This document shows, one piece after another, positions 1 through 4,682 of a DNA stretch of 9,175 nt; the stretch's first letter is position 1, and each line of letters starts with the position of its first letter. The notes under the pieces are model-generated. The model was not told where the DNA came from and did not search any database. It saw only the letters and a program-made list of their open reading frames with translations. This DNA is from Alphaproteobacteria bacterium (GTDB taxonomy: Bacteria; Pseudomonadota; Alphaproteobacteria; Rhodobacterales; Rhodobacteraceae), in the NCBI GenBank assembly GCA_024277955.1, contig JAJRUE010000285.1:1-9175 (forward strand), in the 5' to 3' direction. The position numbers and the translations under genes were made by a program.

Positions 1-54
1 ACCATTCACGAAACCGCCGAGGCCGCGCTCGAGGGGATGCGCAAGCTCGGCTGA
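1..54 (+). CDS. C-terminal end of an STAS-type anti-sigma factor antagonist (partial, 5' end outside window)
   Basis: Only the last 17 codons and a TGA stop are visible; the tail reads TIHETAEAALEGMRKLG. A helical, Ala/Glu-rich tail of this sort is usual at the end of small STAS proteins (RsbV/SpoIIAA-like), but so short a piece cannot prove the family. The call rests mainly on context: the next gene, 21 bases downstream on the same strand, is an RsbW-like ATP-binding protein, and such genes are commonly paired with their STAS antagonist. In a partner-switching pair the unphosphorylated STAS protein binds the kinase and so releases a sigma factor or other target. It could instead be the end of an unrelated small protein. 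The pair is close enough to be one transcript. Confidence 0.45.
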   Translation, partial: TIHETAEAALEGMRKLG

Positions 55-75
55 TCACAGCTGGAAGTGCCTTTC

Positions 76-561
76 GTGACCAATTTGAAACCTGACAAGG
101 CTCCGCCCCCGATCCTGCACCTGCACTTTGACAGCGACCCCGCGTCTGTCGAAGGGATCATCGAGCTTGTCAGCAACGCAGTCTTTTCCGAGCCGCCCTC
201 AGAAGATGATCTGGCAACGCTGGAAATCATCATGGCCGAGGTGATCAACAATATCTCGGAACACGCCTATGGCGGGCGCCGCGACGGGGCCATCGACCTG
301 TGCGCCTGGAAACTTCCCGGCGCGGTGCAGTTCGAGTTTACCGACCGCGGCACCCCGATGCCGGGCGGCACCTTGCCCCAGGGCATAGCCCAGCCGCTGG
401 ACGGTCCGGCCAAAAACCTGCCCGAAGGCGGCTTTGGCTGGTATCTCATCCACACGCTGAGCGACGATCTGGGGTATCGGCGCGAAGGCAATGAAAACCG
501 GCTGAGCCTGCGCATCGCCTTTGCGGCGGTTTGCGATGCGCCGGGCACGGATGGGGCGTGA
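76..561 (+). CDS. RsbW-like ATP-binding anti-sigma factor / serine kinase
   Basis: A 161-residue single-domain GHKL ATPase of the RsbW/SpoIIAB type (HATPase_c_2), cytoplasmic and without membrane segments. Such proteins hold a sigma factor or response partner inactive and phosphorylate an STAS antagonist on Ser/Thr. Visible motifs are the N-box around residues 55-65 (E55, N59, H63 in AEVINNISEHAY), the G1 box at 88-94 (TDRGTP, with D90 and G92) and the G2 box at 118-126 (GGFGWYLIH). There is no sensor or DHp domain, so it is not a two-component kinase. I prefer GTG at 76, because GGAAG at 63-67 lies 8 bases upstream. The in-frame GTG at 67 would add three residues (PFV after the start) but has no usable ribosome binding site spacing. 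The sigma factor or other target is not in the window, so whether it is a true anti-sigma factor or a regulator of another STAS output is unknown. Confidence 0.88.
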   Translation: MTNLKPDKAPPPILHLHFDSDPASVEGIIELVSNAVFSEPPSEDDLATLEIIMAEVINNISEHAYGGRRDGAIDLCAWKLPGAVQFEFTDRGTPMPGGTLPQGIAQPLDGPAKNLPEGGFGWYLIHTLSDDLGYRREGNENRLSLRIAFAAVCDAPGTDGA

Positions 562-666
562 TCGCCCTGGCCCGGGGGTCGCGCGGCGAGGCGCCCGGTG
601 CTGGACCCAGGACTGGTGAACACAGCCTGGCACGCGCGCGCGCCAGATGAAGCCCCACCAGCGCAG

Positions 667-686
667 CTTTTGTCCGCTTTTGTCCG
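667..686. repeat. Tandem repeat, two copies of a 10-bp unit
   Basis: The unit CTTTTGTCCG occurs twice in direct succession (667-676 and 677-686), and a further C follows. It lies in non-coding DNA between the anti-sigma gene and ggt. Two copies could arise by simple slippage; a paired regulator half-site one helical turn apart is also possible, but nothing else supports that. Confidence 0.7.
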
Positions 687-865
687 CAAGGTTCCCGTCC
701 CCTTCGCACCGCGCGTCTCGGGCAGGGTGGCGGAAAATGGCCAATCCGCCGCTGAAACCCGTTGTTCCGGCCCGATTGTTGCCGTTGCCGCTAAAATGCC
801 GCAAAGCATCCATAGTCGGGCCAGAATGCAAGGGCAAAACTGTTCCTGTAGCTGCATATAGCTTC

Positions 866-912
866 CCTCGGCGTTGCGTTTAACAGCCCCCACCCAGTGC
901 GCAACGCCGAGG
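866..912. repeat. Perfect 13-bp inverted repeat with 21-base spacer
   Basis: CCTCGGCGTTGCG at 866-878 is the exact reverse complement of CGCAACGCCGAGG at 900-912, with 21 bases between them. As RNA this is a strong hairpin with a large loop containing a C-rich run. No T-run follows it on either strand, so it is not a standard intrinsic terminator. It sits 85 bases before the ggt start and about 30 bases upstream of the candidate -35 box. It may be an operator pair, a structured RNA element or a relic; the sequence does not decide. Confidence 0.75.
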
Positions 913-941
913 ACTTCTTCCCTCAAAAATCGCAAACGTAA

Positions 942-969
942 TTGATCCGCGCGGTCAATGGCCTATGGT
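942..969 (+). promoter_or_regulatory. Candidate sigma-70-type promoter for ggt, with overlapping quasi-palindrome
   Basis: TTGATC (942-947) and TATGGT (964-969) are separated by 16 bases, which would start transcription near 976 and leave a leader of about 20 bases containing the GGGAGA ribosome binding site at 985-990. The -35 box overlaps a near-symmetric element at 942-958: TTGA, one base, the 8-bp palindrome CCGCGCGG, then TCAA. That would suit a repressor or activator site. The call is by eye from a consensus, so confidence is modest. Confidence 0.35.
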
Positions 970-996
970 CTGCCCCGCCTGTGCGGGAGACGATCG

Positions 997-2574
997 ATGC
1001 GTGACTTTCAATTGCCTGGCCGATCGGCCGTTTTCGCGACCAACGGGATGTGCGCCACATCGCACCCGCTGGCGGCGGAAACCGCAGTTTCGGTCCTCAA
1101 GGATGGCGGCAACGCGGTGGACGCGGCGATCGCGGCGGCGGTCCTGCTGGGCATTTGCGAACCGCAGATGACCGGGATCGGCGGCGATTGCTTTGTGCTG
1201 CTGAAACCGGCGGGCCAGGAACGGATCGTGGCGCTGAACGGGTCGGGCCGCGCGCCCGCCGGGCTGGACCCGGACAAGCTGCGCGCCAATGGCGAAACGA
1301 TCCCCCCCGGCAGCGCCGATGCGGTTACCATCCCCGGCGCGGTGGACGCGTTCTGCCGCCTGTCCGAGGACTGGGGCCGGATCGGCATCGCCGCGGCGCT
1401 GGCCCCGGCGATCCACTATGCGCAGACCGGGGTGCCGGTGGCCGAACGCACCAGCTTTGACTGGCGCAACACGGCGCATGTGTTGCAGGGCAGCGCCCGC
1501 GACCGCTTCCTGCCCGGCGGCGCAGCACCGGACCCCGGCACGGTTTTCCGCCACCCGGGACAGGTCGAAGCGCTGATGAAGATTGCGCGCAACGGGCGCG
1601 CCGGGTTCTACGAAGGCGAGGTGGCCGAAGATATGGTCGCCACGCTGCGCGCCGCCGGCGGGGCGCATACGCTGGACGATTTCGCCGCCACCGCATGCGA
1701 ATACACCGATCCCGTAAGCACCGATTACCGCGGCACCGAGCTGGTCGAACACCCGCCGAACGGCCAGGGGGCGACCGCGATCCTGCTGGCCAATATCCTG
1801 AGGCATTTCGACATCGCCTCGATGGAGCCATTTGGCGCGGCGCGCGTGCACCTGGAAGCCGAGGCGGCCAAGCTGGCCTATGATGCGCGCAACCGCTTCA
1901 TCGCCGATCCCGACCACACCAGGCGTCTGGCGCATATGCTGTCGGACGAAACGGCCGCGCGGCTGGCGGCGCTGATCGACCCCGACCGGGCCATGCCGGC
2001 GTCACCGCCGCTGGCCGAGCAGGTGCACCGCGACACCGTCTATCTGACGGTTGTCGACAAGGATCGGATGGCGGTTTCGCTGATCTATTCGATCTACCAC
2101 AGTTTCGGCTCCGGCATCGCGTCGGACCGGTTCGGCATCCTGTTTCAGAACCGCGGCACCGGCTTCAACCTGACGCCGGGCCACCCGAACGAAGCCGCAG
2201 GCGGCAAGCGCCCGATGCACACGATCATCCCGGGAATGCTGAAGCGCGACGGCCGGGTGATCATGCCCTTTGGTGTCATGGGCGGGGCCTTTCAGCCCAT
2301 CGGCCACGTGCGGTTTCTGTCCAACATGGTGGATTTCGCGATGACACCGCAGGCGGCGATCGACGGGCCCCGGGCGTTCTGGGATGCGGGCAAGCTGGGC
2401 GTCGAGCGCGGCTATGCGCCCGAGGTGGTTCAGGCGCTGGCCGCGCTGGGCCACGATATCACGGTGCCCGCCGCCGCGCTTGGCGGCGCGCAGGCGATCC
2501 TGATCGACGATGCGCGCGGCGTGCTGCAGGGCGCGTCCGATCCGCGCAAGGACGGGGCCGCGATCGGCTATTGA
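997..2574 (+). CDS. Gamma-glutamyltransferase-family proenzyme (Ntn hydrolase)
   Basis: A 525-residue member of the GGT/cephalosporin-acylase family, made as a proenzyme that cleaves itself into a large and a small subunit. The catalytic Thr is expected to be T347 (start of TVYLTVVD), giving subunits of about 346 and 179 residues. Family marks are GGNAVDAA and TGIGGD near the N-terminus, R85 in NGSGRAP (at the position of the glutamyl-binding Arg), GSGIASDRFGILFQN after the nucleophile, KRPMHTIIP at about 404-412, and the glycine pair G429-G430 in VMGGAF. I chose ATG 997 because GGGAGA lies 6 bases upstream; ATG at 958 would add 13 unlikely residues. No signal peptide is seen, unlike periplasmic GGT, so it is probably cytoplasmic. 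Length and lack of a leader resemble the YwrD-like branch. The Ser-Ser pair of canonical GGT is His408-Thr409 here, so glutathione may not be the substrate. It stands alone, converging on hspQ. Confidence 0.9.
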   Translation: MRDFQLPGRSAVFATNGMCATSHPLAAETAVSVLKDGGNAVDAAIAAAVLLGICEPQMTGIGGDCFVLLKPAGQERIVALNGSGRAPAGLDPDKLRANGETIPPGSADAVTIPGAVDAFCRLSEDWGRIGIAAALAPAIHYAQTGVPVAERTSFDWRNTAHVLQGSARDRFLPGGAAPDPGTVFRHPGQVEALMKIARNGRAGFYEGEVAEDMVATLRAAGGAHTLDDFAATACEYTDPVSTDYRGTELVEHPPNGQGATAILLANILRHFDIASMEPFGAARVHLEAEAAKLAYDARNRFIADPDHTRRLAHMLSDETAARLAALIDPDRAMPASPPLAEQVHRDTVYLTVVDKDRMAVSLIYSIYHSFGSGIASDRFGILFQNRGTGFNLTPGHPNEAAGGKRPMHTIIPGMLKRDGRVIMPFGVMGGAFQPIGHVRFLSNMVDFAMTPQAAIDGPRAFWDAGKLGVERGYAPEVVQALAALGHDITVPAAALGGAQAILIDDARGVLQGASDPRKDGAAIGY

Positions 2575-2679
2575 CCGCGCGGCGCCCCGGCGGGCCAAGC
2601 GTTTTCCGGTATCACAAACAACAGCACTCGGGCCGCCCCAGGGCGCCCGGTGAAAAAGGTCGTGGTCAGTCCCAAAGGT

Positions 2680-2703
2680 GTCGCGGGCGGTGACGCCGGC
2701 GAC
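2680..2703. terminator. Strong hairpin between convergent ggt and hspQ, possible bidirectional terminator
   Basis: GTCGC (2680-2684) pairs with GCGAC (2699-2703), and GGCG (2686-2689) with CGCC (2694-2697), separated by a single G-G mismatch; the loop GTGA is a GNRA tetraloop in the + strand RNA. It lies 10 bases beyond the hspQ stop and about 105 bases beyond the ggt stop. No good T-run follows directly on either strand; on the - strand there is only ACCTTT, with CTTTTT about 20 bases farther on. It could be an RNA 3'-end stabiliser rather than a terminator. Confidence 0.4.
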
Positions 2704-2713
2704 CGGGCCGCCG

Positions 2714-3040
2714 TCAGTTCAGCTGGAACTGCAGCGGGTAGTGCCCGTCTTCGAAATCGCCGAAAAGATCTGGCAGATCCGGATGTTCCACCGGCTTGCC
2801 GGAATAGTCGGCGACAAGGTTCTGTTCGGACACATAGGCCACGTAATAGCTTTTGTCGTTTTCGGCCAGCAGGTGGTAGAACGGCTGATCCTTGGACGGA
2901 CGGCTGTCTTCGGGGATCGCGGCATACCATTCGTCGGTGTTCGAAAACATGGCATCCACGTCGAAGACCACCCCGCGAAACGGGTGCTTGCGGTGGCGGA
3001 CAACCTGACCGATGTGATATTTGGCGCGAGTTTTAAGCAT
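2714..3040 (-). CDS. hspQ: Heat shock protein HspQ (hemimethylated-DNA-binding YccV family)
   Basis: A 108-residue protein, the usual length for HspQ/YccV. Visible family signature: KYHIGQVVRHRKHPFRGVVFDVD at residues 7-29 (the stretch from Lys7 to Asp29, key residues IGQ, RH, FRGVV, D), then DEWY, DQPFYHLL, YYVAYVSEQNLV and a C-terminal YPLQFQLN. In Escherichia coli HspQ is a small heat shock protein that promotes Lon-dependent proteolysis and was first noted as binding hemimethylated oriC DNA; it is cytoplasmic. I chose ATG at 3040 because AGGGG lies 9 bases upstream and homologues begin close to MLKTRAKY; an upstream in-frame ATG at 3091 would add 17 residues with no family match. The gene is monocistronic, converging with ggt and diverging from the lytic transglycosylase gene. 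I do not see a clear heat-shock sigma promoter. Confidence 0.93.
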   Translation of the reverse strand: MLKTRAKYHIGQVVRHRKHPFRGVVFDVDAMFSNTDEWYAAIPEDSRPSKDQPFYHLLAENDKSYYVAYVSEQNLVADYSGKPVEHPDLPDLFGDFEDGHYPLQFQLN

Positions 3041-3062
3041 GTCATACAACCCCTGTATCCTT

Positions 3063-3090
3063 GTTACATTTGCCTGCCCTGTCCTGTCCA
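3063..3090 (-). promoter_or_regulatory. Candidate promoter for hspQ
   Basis: On the - strand, TGGACA (3090-3085) and TGTAAC (3068-3063) are 16 bases apart. A start near 3055 would leave a leader of about 15 bases that contains the AGGGG ribosome binding site. The match is only partial. No convincing RpoH-type pair (CTTGAA with CCCATNT) was found upstream, though heat control is expected from the family. Confidence is low. Confidence 0.28.
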
Positions 3091-3325
3091 TGCGAATTGC
3101 CGCGAATCATGGAAACAGACTGTGGAGCCTGGCCGAACAGTGCAGGGGCTGTCGGGCCGATACCATCTAAGACACTGTAATAGCGTGATTATTTTTTCTT
3201 TTCCGGTCCGCCCGCCGCGCTGCCGCTCGGCCCGCGGGCCTGTCTGCCCGGCGAAGGTCCGGCCAGAACCCGGATGACTTTTTCGTCATTGCGGCCAATG
3301 GGGGTCCTGCACGGCCGATTAGCCA

Positions 3326-3354
3326 TTCACCAAAATCGAAGAATTCGCTATGCT
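3326..3354 (+). promoter_or_regulatory. Candidate sigma-70-type promoter for the lytic transglycosylase lipoprotein gene
   Basis: TTCACC (3326-3331) and TATGCT (3349-3354) are separated by exactly 17 AT-rich bases. Transcription would start near 3361, just ahead of the AAGG/GAGG ribosome binding site at 3364-3372 and the ATG at 3376. Consensus match by eye only. Confidence 0.37.
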
Positions 3355-3375
3355 TGGCAAAAAAAGGCGAGGCAG

Positions 3376-3960
3376 ATGAGCAGATTTCTTCGCGCAACCG
3401 TATTGTTCTTGTTCGTGGCCGCCTGCGGCAGCGGCAATTTCACGGCGCCGCGCAACCTTGACAACGCCTGTTCGATCGTGGCCCAGCGCCCGGCCTATCT
3501 CAAGGCGATGAAGCGGGCCGAGCGCAAGTGGGGCATCCCGGTGGCGGTGCAGATGGCGACGATCTACCAGGAAAGCAAGTTTATCGGCAACGCCCGCACC
3601 CCGCATCGCTATGTGCTGGGGATCATTCCGGCGGGGCGGCAAAGTTCGGCCTATGGCTACAGCCAGGCGCTGGACGCCACCTGGAAGGAATACCGGGTGT
3701 CGGAAGGCGGCTTTGGCGCCCGGCGCGACAACATCCGCGATGCGGCGGATTTCATCGGCTGGTATATGGCCGAATCTTCGGAGATCCTGGGGATTTCCAA
3801 GTCGGACGCCGGCAGCCAGTATCTGGCCTATCACGAAGGCCGCACCGGGTTTGCCCGCGGCAGCCACCGGCGCAAGCCCTGGCTGATGCGCATCGCGCGT
3901 GAAGTGAACGCCCGGGCGCGGACCTATGCCAGCCAGTTGCAAAGCTGCGGCAAGGCGTGA
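3376..3960 (+). CDS. Small lytic transglycosylase lipoprotein (SLT domain)
   Basis: A 194-residue lipoprotein: Arg-containing n-region, hydrophobic core FLFVAA and a lipobox VAAC with the lipidated Cys17, so it is likely anchored in the outer membrane facing the periplasm. The mature part is a compact SLT/lysozyme-like domain from about residue 42 to 185. E66 in IYQESKF is the probable catalytic acid, and AYGYSQAL (at the place of the usual GLMQ-type motif) and the late AYHEGRTGFARGS block also fit. It would cleave peptidoglycan glycan strands, forming 1,6-anhydro-muramyl ends. It lacks LysM or other wall-binding repeats and is much shorter than Slt70-type enzymes; it looks most like the short SLT_4-type group. 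The start at 3376 is set by the signal peptide and by AAGG at 3364-3367 with GAGG at 3369-3372; frames opening farther upstream would bury the leader. It converges with lolA across 36 bases in which I see no terminator. Confidence 0.87.
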   Translation: MSRFLRATVLFLFVAACGSGNFTAPRNLDNACSIVAQRPAYLKAMKRAERKWGIPVAVQMATIYQESKFIGNARTPHRYVLGIIPAGRQSSAYGYSQALDATWKEYRVSEGGFGARRDNIRDAADFIGWYMAESSEILGISKSDAGSQYLAYHEGRTGFARGSHRRKPWLMRIAREVNARARTYASQLQSCGKA

Positions 3961-3996
3961 CGCGGGGCCAGGTCGGACGCGGGTCCAGGGCGGCGC

Positions 3997-4599
3997 TCAG
4001 AACCCGCGGGCCTTTTGTTCCAGATCGATGTTGAACAGGTCGCGCCGAAAGGATTTTCCCAGCGTCAGCTTGCCCAGGATGACCGTGGTGCGCTGGCCCG
4101 AGGCATCGTTCACCACCCATTGACGCAGTTCGATCGGGGGGCCGGTAAAGACCAGTTCGAGGCTGCCGTATTCCGGATGTTTCGGATCCTGGGCGATGAC
4201 CGTGGTGGTCTTGCCGTCGGACTTGTGCCCGACCACCATGCGTTCGCGCCCCAAATCGACGTTTTTCGCCAGGATCAGCTTGAGCGGGGTTTTCACCAGC
4301 GGGAACTTTTCCGGCGCGCTGTTGGACTTGGCGGCGAAGATCGCCACCTGCCCCTGCCAGGCCAGAACCAGGCTCTTGTCCGGCGGGTCGTATTCAAAGC
4401 GGATCGCGCCGGGGCGGCGGATGAACAGCCGGCCGGTCGAAATGGTGCCGTCGTCGTTGATCTGGGTGAACTCGGCCTCGGCGGTGCGGATGCCGTTCAG
4501 GTAGGCCGAAATATCCGTCAGCGATATCTTTTCGGCCAGCGCCCGGAACGGCGCCAGCAGGACGAGGATGGCCACAAGGGCAAGGATGCGTCTGTTCAT
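3997..4599 (-). CDS. lolA: Outer-membrane lipoprotein carrier protein LolA
   Basis: A 200-residue secreted protein. Residues 1-22 form a signal peptide (basic MNRR, hydrophobic core, ALA cleavage before Glu23). The mature part carries the LolA core: AEFTQINDDGTISTGRLFI at 41-59, RPGAIRFEYDPP at 61-72, then LVLAWQGQVAIF, and a C-terminal LGKSFRRDLFNID. LolA receives lipoproteins from the LolCDE transporter at the inner membrane and carries them across the periplasm to the outer membrane. The ATG at 4599 is the first possible start, since an in-frame TAA lies 9 bases upstream (4609-4611). Its own ribosome binding site is poor (only GTGG nearby), and the ATG overlaps the stop of a 28-codon ORF as ATGA, so translation may depend on coupling to that ORF and hence to ftsK. 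It is the last gene of the - strand cluster. Confidence 0.93.
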   Translation of the reverse strand: MNRRILALVAILVLLAPFRALAEKISLTDISAYLNGIRTAEAEFTQINDDGTISTGRLFIRRPGAIRFEYDPPDKSLVLAWQGQVAIFAAKSNSAPEKFPLVKTPLKLILAKNVDLGRERMVVGHKSDGKTTTVIAQDPKHPEYGSLELVFTGPPIELRQWVVNDASGQRTTVILGKLTLGKSFRRDLFNIDLEQKARGF

Positions 4600-4682
4600 G
4601 GGGCCACTTTAGTCGCCCGCGGCGGGCGCTGCACCTCGCAATCGCTCACATCCGCGCGAACCGCGTCCGACAGGCGGATCAT
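4596..4682 (-). CDS. Candidate 28-codon coupling ORF between ftsK and lolA
   Basis: A short open frame exactly fills the gap between ftsK and lolA. Its ATG (4682-4680) overlaps the ftsK TGA as ATGA, and its TGA (4598-4596) overlaps the lolA ATG as ATGA. The peptide begins MIRLSDAVRADVSDCEV and ends RATKVAP; it has no recognisable domain, signal peptide or membrane segment. GGAA lies 5 bases before its ATG and may help re-initiation. The simplest reading is a translational bridge that lets ribosomes pass from ftsK to lolA without a good lolA ribosome binding site; the peptide itself may have no function. It could also be chance, because a stop-free frame of 28 codons is common in GC-rich DNA. 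The two exact ATGA junctions are what make it notable. Confidence 0.4.
   Translation of the reverse strand: MIRLSDAVRADVSDCEVQRPPRATKVAP

Larger units (their letters stand above)
562..996. other. 435-base gene-free region between the anti-sigma gene and ggt
   Basis: I see no convincing gene on either strand. The open frames here have no family signature and no good ribosome binding site, and they overlap one another as expected in GC-rich DNA. The stretch holds a 10-bp tandem duplication (667-686), a spaced 7-bp inverted pair GGCCCGA/TCGGGCC (769-775 and 816-822), a perfect 13-bp inverted repeat (866-912) and a candidate promoter just before ggt. It is less GC-rich around 920-945 than its surroundings, as expected of a control region. 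No typical U-tailed terminator follows the anti-sigma gene. Confidence 0.6.
3041..3375. other. 335-base spacer between divergent hspQ and the lytic transglycosylase gene
   Basis: The region contains candidate promoters for both flanking genes, a T-rich patch (ATTATTTTTTCTTTTCC around 3188-3204), a perfect 12-bp palindrome GGCCCGCGGGCC (3229-3240) and a short inverted pair ATGAC/GTCAT flanking TTTTTC (around 3273-3288). The only longish open frame is on the - strand and is basic and low-complexity, with no ribosome binding site, so I do not call a gene. The middle, 3100-3320, is otherwise unexplained. Confidence 0.5.

Noticed and set aside
720..727. GGGCAGGG, a match to the E. coli KOPS consensus GGGNAGGG
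   Set aside because: A single match in 9 kb of GC-rich DNA is close to chance; polarity across the chromosome would be needed.
769..822. Spaced inverted pair GGCCCGA/TCGGGCC
   Set aside because: Only 7 bp with a 40-base gap, which is expected by chance in DNA this GC-rich.
598..883. Overlapping + strand open frames in the anti-sigma/ggt gap
   Set aside because: No ribosome binding site, no recognisable domain, and conflicting frames of similar length; treated as non-coding.
955..1935. 326-codon open frame on the - strand, antisense to ggt
   Set aside because: No domain signature, composition typical of a shadow frame, and it lies entirely over conserved GGT motifs.
2583..2610. Possible intrinsic terminator right after ggt (GCCC-CGGC-GGGC then CAAGCGTTTT)
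   Set aside because: Stem of only four pairs, and the T-run is short and displaced by five bases.
3167..3397. 76-codon - strand open frame in the hspQ/lytic transglycosylase spacer
   Set aside because: Basic, low-complexity, no ribosome binding site at its starts, and it overlaps the start of the lipoprotein gene and its promoter candidate.
3961..3996. Terminator between the convergent lytic transglycosylase gene and lolA
   Set aside because: I see no stable hairpin with a T-run in these 36 bases.
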